A DNA stretch of 64,000 bases from Patiria miniata (taxonomy: Eukaryota; Echinodermata; Asteroidea; Valvatida; Asterinidae). Position 1 is the first letter of the stretch. Each line of letters opens with the position of its first letter. The translations under genes were made by a program, and so were the position numbers. The notes below the pieces were generated by a model, which was not told where the DNA came from, made no database searches, and saw only the letters and a program-made list of their open reading frames with translations. The stretch lies in NCBI RefSeq assembly GCF_015706575.1, contig NW_024037069.1, positions 44,461,553 through 44,525,552 on the forward strand. Direction: 5' to 3'. Of the stretch, positions 1-12,351 are shown in pieces.

Positions 1-3000
1 CAGGGCCCCCCAACCCAGTTCCCTCAGTCCCCTGGCTGTTTGGATGAACCGGCTATATGCACATCCAATATTTAGCTATTTAAATTGTATCATACATTGG
101 TTGCCACTCGACAACCCTTCAATCACAGTCATAGACAAATTCTTAGGAATTGTCTGGAGTCACTTATGTTTTGTTTTTTTTAACAACTTCCTGCTTTGAT
201 ATCACGTGCCTTGTTATGCAAGGACTTGCTCATTCCTAATCTATTTTTGTAAAAGCTTTGCCCAATGCCTTCGAATGAATCATTGAAAAAAATAAGCTAG
301 TTGACTGGACAAAGTCAGTTATTTAAAAGTGGTAGAGTTGACTGCAGTACGAGCAGGAAGATATCAGGGGTTCAAGTCCCACCAAAGTGACAGAGATGAG
401 AGTAGTGAGGAGTTTTGCTCATTACCAGGCTTTTTCAGGATTTTTCCCATTTTCAGAAGTTTGAAAGAATCCCATTTTTCCTGATTTCAGGATAAAAAAG
501 CTCCCTTTTGAAATCTAGAATTCCTGAGGGTTTACCTTAAAGGTGGTTTTATGGTATTTTTATCTATAAAAATTTAGATAGAACAGAAGATATGGGTATT
601 TAACAGGGTGCCTTTAGTTAAATGCAAACATATATCATAGACCCTACATTACTTTGGGGGCCCTCGCGATAGGGGACCCTCAAAAACTCTGTGGATTTTT
701 TTTTTTGATTTTCCAATCTGTCCATTGAAATATATGTAAATATGGGATGGTTTTATTTTCACATGTCTCACAAGCTGACAGATAACACAGAATATCCTGT
801 CGTGATAATTGAATTTTGTGGCCCACTTTTTTTTTCATGTCCCTGTTACATCTGACATCTCTGATTTTATAATTCTGATGCACTCCTTAATGCAGTCGTC
901 CTCCGAGAGTGGTCATGAATAGCAAACTACCTACCCAACAAATAAAAAATCATTTGAAGTCATTATTAATGATCCTCGAATGTTAAATGACAGAGTATCA
1001 AGGTAACAGGGACAGCAAAAATTTCACACTTTGCACCTTACATTTATAGAATAACCCATGTGCAGATGACAATGTGCTACATGTGTAGCTTTTATAATCA
1101 CTTCGCGCCGGGATTATGTTGACATTGACCGGACCCATGGCGCGGGATTGTTTTTGACGAACCTTGATGTCAGACGGGTTCAGGCCATCATCTGCGGGTA
1201 GCACACCCTGATATTTCCAGCCTCGCTCGCTGAGAGCGGGTCGCAGAAAGACATTTCCTGCCTCGCCCGTTGCGTGTTTAACCGTCATCCGTTCCAAATA
1301 CTGCAAAACCTTTGCGTGAACACACGTCATCCGACGTGAACTGGTTAAGTCAAAAGTAAATATATGTGATCCTTTTTCAATTAGTTTAGTTTAATATAAT
1401 ATTGGAATACATTCAGATAATGAAAAGAGTAATCAATGTCGTTCCATCTTGATATAAAAAGGATTATAAAATATATATTTGTTTAATTTATATATTACCT
1501 TCTCTCAAAGTCAAACAATTTTATTATACAGTATATTTGAACACACACACACACATTTAGGCTATTACACAAGTTGTCTAAATTGAACTTGAACGTACAT
1601 GTATATATAAAAAAAATAAAAACAGTAATCAGAACTGATGCAGTACTGGTTGGCAAAAGGTTTAAAAAAGGAGATATAATAAAGGCTTTCCAGTACTTTT
1701 CCTACTTTTCCCAGTTTTTTCCCCTAGCTCCTACATGTATACTACTGTTCCTACTTTTTTTCTTGAAATTCCTACTTTTTCCTACTTTTTTGTCCCACAA
1801 CTCTGAAAATGAAATCTCATTAAAATAGTTTGCATAACAGTGTTTCACACTGTCATATGTAAATCACACAATGAAGGGCTTGGGCGCAGGAGTACTGCAA
1901 CTGTACTTCCAAGAGCTTAGTTGAGGATGGAGCACAAGTGTTGTGAGTACAGAACATGCCAAATGAGGCTTATGATGCTGTGGACATGGGTGAGCATCAA
2001 TGAAAACTGCTCCTGAAAGCCAGCCAAAATCCTACTTTTATCCTGATTTGGTCCTCTAAAGTCCTTTGTCCAGTTTTGATCCTACTGTTCGTCTACTTTT
2101 TCACCTGGTTCTACTTGAAAGCCTGTATAATATTCAAATACTTTGAAGGAAATTTAATAAAAACGCTGCAACCTAAAGCTTTCTTTGCATTGTTGTCTGC
2201 ATACAATGCATGATCATACATGTACATGTAGGGAGGGAATGCAGGGGACTTTTTTTAGCGTAAAATCCCTACTCGGCGGCTGAAGTAGTACTTCCGGGAA
2301 TTCTATTTTTAGCTCCTGATTTAGATAATGCTGGGTGCCCAAGTCCACAGATTTGTATGATTCAAACATTTGGGTTCTTTTATTGACTTGGGACCTGGGC
2401 GTATTGTGTAAACACTTTGAATCAATAATGTTGGTGTCTGGGGGAAGTGTTTACGTCCGTTATTGTCACGCAAACCTTGGAATTTACTGTGATACTTTAC
2501 GAGACTGTAAACCTGTCGCTTCATGTCACGATTTATAAACCCCAAACCAACATTGCACAGGATAATTGTAATCATAAAAAAGTCTTTAAAGAGGATGACC
2601 TTTTGATAATAATAATAATAAAATAATAATACAGCATTTAGGCCTATAAAGTGCAATATGAATCACAGATTCCTTAAAGCGCTTAACAATCAGAGATGCC
2701 ACTTTTCAGGTTTTAACCTGAATTCGGGTGGTTTTGTTGTTTGTTTTTTTTCAAAAAAATTGGCAAATTAAAAGTGCTGGATTTGGTCTGGAACATCCAG
2801 AAAGCACATTTTTGAAAGGGGGTAAGGGTAGTTTCAAGTTGTTTAGTAGTGTTTCAGGCTTTTTATTGATATATTGGTGGTATCTCTGAACAATAGAATG
2901 AGAAACAATAGAAATACATGTAATCCCATTTTAAAAACCCCACTTGATATGTGCCCCACATTGACATTCTAGCTGACACCAAACGTTTTCACATTTTCCA

Positions 3001-5580
3001 TAAAAAAAAATGCGTTGGCTATTTTCTAAGCTTTGTCACAATCGCCCCAAACTTTCCAACTGCTGGTGTTATACATGTATGTGTCCCGTAGCCTGGTAAT
3101 TAGGCCTGTAACTGTTTCCTCAATAGGATTGTAATATTCAAATATGTAAATAAACTGAATATTCAAATATTTGGTCATCAGCCAAATATCCTAATAGCTT
3201 TTTTTATTCTTTTTTTTTCTGATTCAGTTACATGTATACGAAAAATATGAGGGGTCTCAAGGAGAGGATGGAAAACATCCAAAATGTTCTTTAATTGTAC
3301 AAGTTGGGTGGTTTTATTGTTTGTCCAATGCCACACTTTTGTTGAAAGCCACTTTCGCTCATGGTTTGAGGGCTTCCATGAGGAGTATTAGCTCAAATTT
3401 CATCTTTATAATTTGTCGAAAAAATATCAGCCTTGATCAGCTACCTCATTAATTTTTTTCTCATAACCCTGTTTGTCAATTTCCAACAATCGCAGGCACA
3501 CGCAAATCCCAATACCCAATCGTTAAATTTGATTGGTGCATTTCGAGTATTCGATAAGTCCAACTTAGAATAATCAAATTCTAAATTATTTGCAAATGAA
3601 GAGCCCTATTCCACAACTTTATATATCTTCCAGCTAATGGTAAGAAACATACTCCCCTTGCCCAGGCTATTCTTTGTTGCCTTTTTGTACACCTTGACCT
3701 TTGATCTTTGCAGTTTACTCCAGCTCCAGCTACGATAACTTGCTTAAACATTCGCTCAGTAATCTGTAAATGTAAAACAGAGGTTCATCGCAGTGGATAT
3801 TTCACTTTTGAGAAAACAGTTAAAAACCATGCACAACCTTTTGAAGATGAAACACGACTTCGTCAATAGAACTGTTTATTCCAAGCATCAATTGGCTGAT
3901 CATTTGAAATCACCTACATTTCTTGATTTCTTCTAAGTGACAGCAAGTCAGATGGAATAATGTCACAGGGTGCTTAGTACAAATATGATTATTAATCCAA
4001 GTAAGCTTTTTGATAATAATTTGGTAGGTTAATACTTTTGGACGAATGAAAATGATCCTTCATGTTTATGTCTTTAATTAGATTTCACTACTTATTAATT
4101 CAAGGGAATCACATGTGTAATTTAACATCAACGACAACAGATGCGTGCTAAAAATAGTCTCAGTGATCCGACTTCTTGATTGGGTTTTCCCGCTGGGTAG
4201 CCCCGCATGCGAACACTTCATGATGGAAACGTTTTGGCAGAGACCCAAATCTCGCCGCCCACTTCCGAGAAATGGAAAGGATAAGTCGAGCATTAGTCAG
4301 CCTGTTTGTACCAAGATATCGTGCATTATTATCGGGTCTTGTTACAAAAGGTAGATTAGTTTTTCTTTGACTGGGAATCAGGGGGACTTCCAACTTAGGC
4401 TAACCCTTTTATGATGGCCACACTTTTCTCAGTGCCGGCTCTTTGCTTTTCCTTAAAGTAACGTAGGAACATACAAATGTAAATTTGAATTACCCGGAAT
4501 CGTACAACTGATTTAATGACAGAAACCTTGCTCAAAGTGAAGATAGGACTGCAGGGGCGGATCAAGGAATTTTTGCGGGCGGGGGGGGGGGGGGTCATCA
4601 GCAAAAAAGTCTGAAATATACGCAGGTTTTCTTCTCCAGACACTTGGCCTCCGAAAATCAAAGGGGGGGGGGGGGGGCGGGGGGTCTCGCACCCATACTT
4701 TAATAAGGGCGCAGTTCAAATTCGACGATTATTAACACTGTATTACAGAATAGTGTACATATACTCCCTAACAAGCTGGCTCTGTCCGTATTTTGTGCAC
4801 AGGCGGACATTATTACCGTTATTATTATTTCTTGGGTTGTCGGGGGGGGGGGGGGGGAGGGGCTGGTACCAAATACCCTGTGAAATTATTCCGCCTGAAA
4901 TGATATCATTCGAAAGAAAAACAAAATTGAGGGTCGTCTAAGAAAACGTGCACACTTTTTTACATGTGTTAGCAAAGGAATCCAGTTATGAGACAAAAAT
5001 TGTGCATGCATATGTTTTCTGTTTCTAATACAATGTAATGTACAGTAGCCTCTGAACTGTAAGAATTATGCACATTTTTAAGATTGTGAGAAATTTTGTT
5101 GATTCAAATGAAAAAAATGCGAAAAAAGTAAATGATCATATGAACCCTTATGGAAGACAATTGTTAAAGGCTCAAGTAGTAAGCACGCACTCCGGGCTCC
5201 TTTGACCAATAGTGTTACCAAGGAACACTCGCGTCTTGTCTTTATGAACATGGAATGAGTGCGAACGTGGAGCTACCTCAAATATGGCTTCTCATTTTGT
5301 TCACTGGATTAGTCTATATTGGTACATTTATAATATCTTTTAAAAGCTGACTCCTTAAGTTGTACATGTATGATAAAATTAAAAACCTTCCACTAAAGCT
5401 ATCATGTGTTGCTGAAAGTAGATCCAAGATCTGTAATACATGCACACAATCTTCAGTAAATTGACATTAAACTAAATGTGGTTCGAATCGAGAGTAAATC
5501 AAAGTATGTAGTTTGGCTTTGATGAATAAAGACTCTGACATCTTTGATGCATTTTTAATTTTTTTATTGCATTGTTACAG
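1..5580. other. Gene-poor stretch upstream of the first gene
   Basis: No coding exon can be supported here. Because the first recognised exon at 5581 is preceded by a splice acceptor, part of this stretch may be an intron of that gene. It contains a weak tRNA-like B box (GGTTCAAGTCCC, near 370-381), repeated TCCTACTTTT words at 1690-1790 and 2030-2100, a short hAT-like element at 2691-2888, AT-rich sequence at 3110-3620 with hAT-like end motifs (AGGGCTCTTCA on the minus strand), and G-rich tracts at 4579-4595, 4664-4684 and 4841-4862. A tail motif near 4705-4740 recurs at about 56448-56485. Confidence 0.6.
2691..2888. mobile_element. Short non-autonomous TIR element, hAT-like
   Basis: The ends are imperfect inverted repeats: CAGAGATGCCAC at the left, and GTGGTATCTCTG (reverse complement CAGAGATACCAC) at the right. 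AACAAT occurs directly outside both ends (2685-2690 and 2889-2894), which fits a 6-bp target duplication. The CAG ends suggest the hAT group, but most hAT families duplicate 8 bp, so the class is tentative. It has no coding capacity. Confidence 0.55.
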
Positions 5581-8305
5581 TTATGAAGACAATTGAACGG
5601 GCACCAGAGTACACTCTGAAGACATACAAAGAATACCGGAGGGCATTAAACAATGCAACACCGGAGCAGCCCATGGACGTGGCGCAACCCAGCACACTGG
5701 GCGACCACGCTATCAGCAAGACCACGGCAACAAAATCACCATTCCGTGTTCCCCGGAGCTTGAAGCGACCTCATGATGCGTCCGAGGTCAGAGGTGAAGA
5801 TGCCGAGGTCGCAGAACTGACTGCTGTTGGAGGAAAGAAACGCAAACCAATGGATCCCAAGTAAGTAGGAATACGTGGTCCCAATTTCAGGCACTGATGA
5901 AAAGAAGAAAATAACCTCTAAGCAAAATACTAAGCAAAAATCAACTGATGAGAACCACTCACAACTGAGCAATATACAGTGTACTTGGCCAGGCAAGCTG
6001 TTTTAGCTTAGCTAACGGGTTTCCCGAGGCCTGGAAAAAAAATGGAAAAGTCATTCAATTTTATTTTCAATTTCCAGCCCTGAAAAAGTCATGGAAATTT
6101 GTAAAAATTACAAAAGTCATAGAATGATCATGGAATATTGTGCGAGGACCACTTTATTGTAATATTTAAACATTGTATATTCAAAATTTAGCATCGGAAA
6201 TCAGATTTTTAAATTTCAGTAATACAAGAAAGAAACAAATTTCGGTAATTAATTCCAGCATTTTGGTTCCGAAAGACATTAAATTACTTTGTTTTGTAGT
6301 TTTTCTGTTTCTGTTAAGCACTTTTCACAGAACTAGTTTTACAGTTTTAATCTGCATTTTGATGAACTAAGTCCTGGATTTTCATAATTTGGTCGAGGAA
6401 AATTAATGGAATTTTGTTCTCCTAAAGTTGCAGGAACCCTGAGCCAATATTTCCTCTGCTTAGCATATCTCTTTGCATACAAGCATGCAACTTTACCTCG
6501 GATCAGCTGATTTCGTTTTTCACTTCACACCTATGCCATTAAAAATTGAAAAGCACTGTATACAGTCTTGACAAGCTTAGGAAGTCCTAATGTTTTGGCT
6601 ACTTTCCTGCTGTATGCCTGGCTTAGCAGCGCCAAGAAAGTTACTTGTGTTTGCAATGTAAAGGAGCTGCTGAAAATGACTTTTTTTTTCCTAACCGAAT
6701 GTTCGTCCGTTTCAAAGTAAGCAGCAGTCACAAAGCAAAGAGCACATTAAATTCAGGGGAAGACTTTTTTAGACAGTCATGTAGTCATGACAGTCTTCTA
6801 CATGCATAAGCATTTATATGTCTCATCCATAAACAAAAATTGAGATACATATAAGTGTAATATTTCCGCTACTTTAATTACAACGTCATTAAAAAAATAT
6901 TAGTCCCTGATTCCAATCGCCTGCTCCAAAATTTATTTCCCCCCACTAAAAAGTCAATGAAAAGTCAGTAAAAAGTATATTTGTTGATTTTCTTTTTGTA
7001 GCGCTCCAGTTTTTGTTTCACGAAGAAGCGTTTCTCCCGTTGACAGCACTTCACCAGATAACCAACAGCCACCCCACACAGATGTTCCTGACAAGGACCC
7101 TCAGGATAACCTGCAGACAGATGCACCTAAAGATGAGGCAGACAGCAGCACTACAAGTGAAATAAAAGGTAAAAAGGGTATAGACTCCTTGCACAAGTAC
7201 CCCCTCAAGAGTACCAAAAGGGAGAGTTGGGGAGCCCACTGGGAGGGACAGTGGAATACATTGCTGATAACACCTTAAGCTGAACAATAGACACTATGGG
7301 TTTGTGAAGATTTGGAATAAACTTAATCCTGTGTAATTCATGCAGTACATGCATGAACACGCAGTCGTGTTTTACTATACTCCCGAGGACAATGCTTTGT
7401 GTTTTCCTTTGTCTCTGTAATATAACCCTCTCCCATAGAATAAGCACACAAACCTAGCATAGAGGACCGTTTTGAACAAAAGACCCAGTTCCCGAGGAAT
7501 TTTCCATTTGGTATATAGCACAGCTCTAGCCCCTCCCGTTCTGGAGATATGACGTATTCGCACATTATTTACTTCCTTGGAGTTCAAATTGCACAACTGA
7601 GAAAACAGGCTTTGAAATAGCTGGCTTTGTTGTAGAACATTAGAATGATGCACACAAAATGGTTGTTTTTCCACTTTGTTCATCAAAATCAACATTTCTG
7701 TGAAAGAAACCTGAAACTGTACGCATTAAAGACGTCATTCATGACATAAAATTTAAGTTACATTTTGACGAAATTTTCACCCTCTCAACATTGAGCGGGC
7801 CATTACACAATAATGCTCAGCGCGACTTAATACCCTTTTTTGTAGAGCCGGTCACATATTTTAAGCATTGTATTACAGTGGGCATCACTTGACAGAAGGC
7901 AATGAAGTTTCAATGTTACATTTTTGGAAGCACAAGTTTTTGTTTCCCTGTGGATATCATGGCTATTATTTGGGGAAAAACTCTGAATGCTTTTGGCTGG
8001 ACTATTCCCAGTTAATACCCTTCAAAAAATGAGGTCTTAATGGGTTAAATGTTGATCATGTACATGCTGTTGATGGATAAGAAATGAAATAATGCTCGCC
8101 AGAATATTTCTAAACGTTTCAATGTTATTTTTGCATCAAGAGAGAACTGTTAGATCAATGCTTAACAGAAATGAACTTCTGCTTACATGTATCAATTCAA
8201 TTAAATCAAAAGGAAAATTCCCTTTGTTTGTGTTTCACTTTTGCAGGAAGTGCCAAAGAGGGTGATGAGAGCAAGAAGTTATTTGAAGAACCAGACACCT
8301 GGTAG
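5581..8305 (+). CDS. Unidentified hydrophilic protein, last three exons
   Basis: Seen: a three-exon open frame. Exons are 5581-5860, about 7011-7168 and 8247-8305, and splice phases agree throughout. A pyrimidine-rich acceptor (TTGTTACAG) precedes 5581, donors are GTAAGT at 5861 and GTAAAA at 7169, and the last acceptor is TTTTGCAG at 8239-8246. From the first Met (5583) the product is 164 residues, starting MKTIERAPEYTLKTYKEYRR and ending KKLFEEPDTW. It is rich in Pro, Ser, Asp and Lys, has a basic patch (GGKKRKPMDP) and no membrane segment, so it is probably disordered and nuclear. I do not recognise the family. The middle exon has two candidate AGs (7001-7002 and 7009-7010); only the second keeps the frame by coordinates. 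The exon at 5581 may continue from unseen upstream exons, or the ATG at 5583 may be the true start after a 5' UTR intron. Confidence 0.6.
6016..6443. mobile_element. Intronic repeat with GGAAAAGTCATGGAA-type subrepeats, possibly hAT-derived
   Basis: This lies in the intron between the first two exons of the 5581-8305 gene. The left part has repeated words of the form TGGAAAAGTCAT, AAAGTCATGGAA and AAAAGTCATAGAA. The right end reads TTGCAGGAACCCTG, whose reverse complement CAGGGTTCCTGCAA loosely matches the left end GGGTTTCCCGAGG. I could not find a clean target-site duplication, so boundaries and class are tentative. Confidence 0.35.
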
Positions 8306-8448
8306 ATGACGAGGCAGACTGGATGCAACCAGATTGAACTAGAAGGAACCAGATTGAACCAGATAACAACCAGACACCTGGTAGTTGATGAGGCAGGCTG
8401 GATGCAACCAGACTTAACTAGAAGGAACCAGATTGAACCAGATCCCAG
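8291..8448 (+). repeat. 79-bp tandem duplication spanning the stop codon
   Basis: Two imperfect copies start at 8291 and 8370, both opening with CCAGACACCTGGTAG. The first copy holds the last codons and TAG stop of the coding region; the second lies in the 3' UTR. Both contain GAACCAGATTGAACCAGAT words. Similar degenerate GAACCAGAT words continue at about 9575-9915, on the far side of a DNA transposon. Confidence 0.8.
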
Positions 8449-8467
8449 ACTTATACAAGTTTATTAA

Positions 8468-8473
8468 AATAAA
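8468..8473 (+). terminator. Poly(A) signal AATAAA
   Basis: AATAAA lies 163 bases after the TAG stop at 8303-8305, in the expected place for 3' end formation of the gene ending at 8305. Confidence 0.6.
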
Positions 8474-8915
8474 CAGACGCGTCTCAGTCAGACTGATTCA
8501 GCACTGAACTAAGGATGGGACTTTACGTTTAATTTTGTAAAAATGTGTAGCAAATCTGTTAAGCAATGTTTAAACGTTTAGCCACTTCACAAAGGCTGCC
8601 GCCATCGAGCATGTTAGTGTACATGAATATACAGGTAGGTGCACAACAAATGAAGGGCATCATCGACCCCGATCTACACGAAAACATTTCCATAATGGGC
8701 TCTCCTTTTGCTTTGGAAATAAAATAGGTTAAATGGCATCCTTTATTGTTTTGTGAAATGCATGTATTACTTCAAAGGCAGATAGCGTAAACGTGTGTCA
8801 CTTTTTATAATGTGGGTTTCATTTCAATGTTTTTGGAAAATTTGTAAACAGATTTAGAATTAATATCGTTAAAACATTTAAAAGTGTAAACGTCACATCC
8901 TTACACAGAACCTGA

Positions 8916-9571
8916 CAGAGCGAGTCCAAAAAAGCGGAACCCAAAGCCAAACAAATATATTTCATATTTAAAAAGATATATAGCACCAAAAATAATAACG
9001 ACTGGAAAGCCAATTTCATAAACTACTTTTAGATGGAAAACAAAATTCAATTGCTCAATCCGTTCAAATTATATCGTCATTTAAACGAAGAGACCCTAAA
9101 ATCAGTTTTGTCCAAAAAAGCAATTTATTATGTGTTCTGAGTTCTGACTGTTTGGAACAACAAACAAAATGACACAGAATACTTGTTTAAACAGTTGTAG
9201 TATACAATATCTTTATTAACAACCCTGCTTTGCCTAACGATATATTTATAAAATCCACCTTTGTTTTTAAGACGGGCCTTCAAAAGGACTTTGTTGAATA
9301 TTTTCAACTTTTAAACTGAGGTTTCATCGCTGGTGATGTTTCAAGACAATTGTAACAACAATTCTTGAAATCTAATTTTTGGACAAAACAGAGGGTCGTT
9401 TCATTTAAATGGTGATATAATTTGAACGAATTTAGCAATTGAAGTAATTTTTTATCTAAAAGTAGTTTATTAAATTGGCTGACCAGGCATAATTATTTTT
9501 GGTGCTAGATAATTTTTTTAATATGAAATATATTTCTTTGTGTTTGGGTTCCGCTTTTTTGACTCACCCTG
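8916..9571. mobile_element. Non-autonomous TA-flanked DNA transposon, 650-bp family, copy 1
   Basis: The ends are inverted repeats: left CAGAGCGAGTCCAAAAAAGC (first 20 bases), right TTTTTTGACTCACCCTG followed by TA. Internal sequence next to each end also mirrors (ATATATTTCATATT against AATATGAAATATATTT). It is the same family as 10036-10684. The TA flank on the right suggests the Tc1/mariner group; the left flank is GA, perhaps a decayed TA. No open frame of note. Confidence 0.75.
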
Positions 9572-9574
9572 TAG

Positions 9575-9915
9575 TTTGAACCAGAACTAAAATAAGCCTG
9601 TTTGGAACAGTTTAAAACTGTTTCAATCTGATTGAAACAGCAGTGAATTATAGACCGAACCAGATGGCACCATATTGTACATAACAAGGCTTGCATTGAA
9701 TCAAGTATAACAAGAATGTGTCAGTTTCAATGGAATTGAAACAGCACCGAACCAGATAGAACCAGATTGAACAAGAACAGGCTGGATAAAATCCGAATAG
9801 AGTTGTTCCAATCAGATTGGAGCAGCACTTTTATTAAGAGTAAAGCTGTAGCCAGTTTGAACAGTCCTACCAGATAACACTGGCTTGAACCGGACTGAGC
9901 CAGTTTGAACTAGAA
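9575..9915. repeat. Degenerate GAACCAGAT / GAAACAG repeats
   Basis: Repeated words such as GAACCAGAT, GATTGAACCAG, GTTTGAACCAG and TGAAACAGCA recur irregularly. They resemble the words in the 79-bp duplication at 8291-8448. One reading is a single decayed tandem array interrupted by the transposon at 8916-9571. Confidence 0.5.
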
Positions 9916-10035
9916 GCATCAGCTGTGTGACTTCCCTTTTGTATAAATCTTTTGCACCAGACAAGATAGAATGGATGGAGTAAAATTCTTTACTTTTGGT
10001 ATTTTCCTAGGTTTGCAGCATTGCTAATATTGCTA

Positions 10036-10684
10036 CAGGGTTTGTCAAAAAAAGCGGAACCCAAACCCCAAATAATATATTTCATATTACAAAAATATGT
10101 ATCACCAAAAATAATAATAACTGGAAAGCCAATTTCAAAAGCTACTTTTAGATGAAAAAAAATGAATGGAATTTCTCGATCCGTTGAAAGAATATCGCCA
10201 TTTAAACGCAATGACCCTAAAACCTGTTTCATCCCCCCCCCCCAAAAAAAAGCAATTTATTGTGTGTTTTTACTGTTTGGAACAACAAAGAAAATGACAG
10301 AATACTTGTTGCATCAACTGTCGACAACTGTAGTACACAATGTCTTTATTAACAACTCTGGTTAGGCAAACAATATAGTTAATAAAATCCACTTTTTTTA
10401 AAAGACGGGCCTTCAAAAGGACTTTGTTGAATATTTTTAACTTTTAGACCGAGGTTTTATCGCTGGTGATTTTTTAGACCAATGTGGCCGGCGATGATTC
10501 TTGAAATCGCACTTTTGGACGAGACAGGTTTAAAGTTCATTGTGTTTAATGGTGATATTCTTTGAATGGATTGAGCAATTCAATTCGGAAATTGGTTTTT
10601 CAGTCACTATTATTTTTGGTGCTACATTTTTTTCAAATATGAAAAATAATTTGGGGGGTTTGGGGTTTTTTTGGACTCACCCTG
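10036..10684. mobile_element. Non-autonomous TA-flanked DNA transposon, 650-bp family, copy 2
   Basis: It starts CAGGGTTTGTCAAAAAAAGC after TA (10034-10035) and ends TTGGACTCACCCTG before TA (10685-10686). It aligns by eye along its whole length with 8916-9571, sharing for example GACGGGCCTTCAAAAGGACT. It contains a poly-C run and has no long open frame. TA target sites fit Tc1/mariner-type insertion. Confidence 0.8.
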
Positions 10685-10778
10685 TAGCTTTGTGACTTCG
10701 TGTGTGATCCCTGGCTACATAGAATTGTATGGGCTTATGGCTTTTGACTAGCGCCCTTTCAACAAAACCACAAACATA

Positions 10779-10850
10779 GGGGTGGATGGCTCAGTTGGTA
10801 GAGCACCGGAACGGCAATCCGGAGGTCGCAGGTTCAAACCCATCTCCAGT
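10779..10850 (+). repeat. tRNA-derived SINE head
   Basis: A tRNA-like segment starts GGGGTGGATGGCTCAGTTGG. It has a good A box (TGGCTCAGTTGG, 10787-10798) and B box (GGTTCAAACC, 10831-10840). A 5-bp anticodon-like stem (CCGGA/TCCGG, 10806-10822) holds a 7-base loop ACGGCAA. The loop lacks the invariant T33 and the acceptor stem does not pair well, so it is more likely a SINE head than a working tRNA. Sequence to about 10920 may be its body. Confidence 0.6.
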
Positions 10851-10920
10851 CAGTTCGTTTATGTACACTTAGATAGATTTGTAAGTTTAGCATCAGGGTC
10901 TTACCCCCTATTTACAAGAT

Positions 10921-11904
10921 TGTGGTGGCTAACTTGTACACATTTCACATAGTTGCTCAATCAAAATGTTTGGCTTTTTCGTCACACATTTATTTGTGAA
11001 CCATTGGAGAAGCAATTTTAATACGATTTTGCACACCCCTAGGGAGTTAGGGCGTCACGCATTGCCTCTTGTTGGCTGCATTATGCGCATGCTCAACTTG
11101 TGGTCATCATTAATATGCAAACTGTATGCAATAACGCCAGCGCGCTGAAAGTTTGAGCTTCAAGATGGTTCTCCTTTGCGGGAATTTTGCTACAAAACTC
11201 AGTGATCACTTTGTCCTGAAAATCATATTCCTGTCAAGTTTTTACTAATACACATAATCTTCTCAGTGTACATGTACATCACAACCACTCAAGTCAGATG
11301 ATGATCTTTCTACTGTGTTTCTGTAAACCACCCACTGTAAACTGGGAACTTTCAACCGAAGTGCATTTATCTCTGCTTCTGAAACTCGGTTAATAAATCA
11401 ATCAAATCGGAATGAGAGATATTGTCTTAGATAACAGTCTTTCATCCAAGGGATAATATTATGTACTTAAGAGGAGAGATTTGATTCAGATGCATAATTC
11501 TCTTTCCGTGAATTTTGGCTTCGGTCAAAGCTTTTACATTTCGGCTAAAAGGTTGACAGTCCTCTTTATAGCAATCTCCCGTCAAGCAACGGATTCCCTT
11601 GACTCTGAAATAGATGCATTCAGTTGCTTCAAAATGTTGGATTTTACGAAATGAGCTGCTTAACGACGACGCTGCCCACACAAAATCAAAGATCTTCTAA
11701 AAAGGACGTTCGCCTTGATATGGTCAGTATTTCAGAGCGCCTCCATGCGACGATAGTATCCCCTTTTCGCCTCCGATCCTGCGCTCACGTTTAATTATAC
11801 GGGTTGTATAGTTCCATGGATTTTCTAATGAAATTCCCTACCCTGAAATGAACCCACTGATTGGGGAAACACTTGCTCAATGTGAAGACAAGACAAGCGC
11901 TATA
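10921..11904. other. Non-coding stretch, nothing recognised
   Basis: Short open frames on both strands look random, with no recognisable domain or splice-supported exon. No repeat class was identified. Confidence 0.5.
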
Positions 11905-12351
11905 CAGGGTGAGTCAAAAAAAGCGAAACCCAAATGTCGGGACTATTGTTTTAGTGAAGTTTTGCAAGTAGCACTTTGAAATCTAGGATACTTTGAAAGC
12001 CCAATTCATGTACTTTTCAAGTTACGGAATTTTAATCACAACCACCGTTTTAAAGTTCTGTCCACGGATCACAAAAAAGTGTGCGTTCTTTCAGCAAAAC
12101 CCTACGTGATTTGTTTTCGTTTTGCTGAAAGAACACTTACCTTCTTGTGATCCGAGGACAGAACTTTAAAATGGTGGTTGTGTTTAAAATTCCGTCACTT
12201 GAAAAGTACATGAGTGATTTTAATGATTGCAGTACTAAACGAAAACCTATGAATTAGGCTTTTGTATTCTAGACTTTGAAAGGGCTACATGCAGGACGTC
12301 ACTAAAACAATGGTCCCGACATTTGGGTTTCGCTTTTATTGACTCACCCTG
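11905..12351. mobile_element. Fold-back TA-flanked MITE
   Basis: The element begins CAGGGTGAGTCAAAAAAAGC and ends TTATTGACTCACCCTG, flanked by TATA on both sides. Nearly the whole length is an inverted repeat. The left arm has AAGTTCTGTCCACGGATCAC and the right arm has GTGATCCGAGGACAGAACTT, with a short spacer near 12110. It therefore forms a long hairpin of roughly 200 bp per arm, with Tc1/mariner-type TA insertion. A related copy lies at 23516-23893. Confidence 0.85.

Noticed and set aside
998-1330. 110-residue minus-strand open frame
   Set aside because: It shows no recognisable domain and no splice or poly(A) context; possible but unsupported.
10779-10850. Functional tRNA-Ala (GGC loop)
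   Set aside because: It lacks T33 and a paired acceptor stem; a SINE head explains it better.
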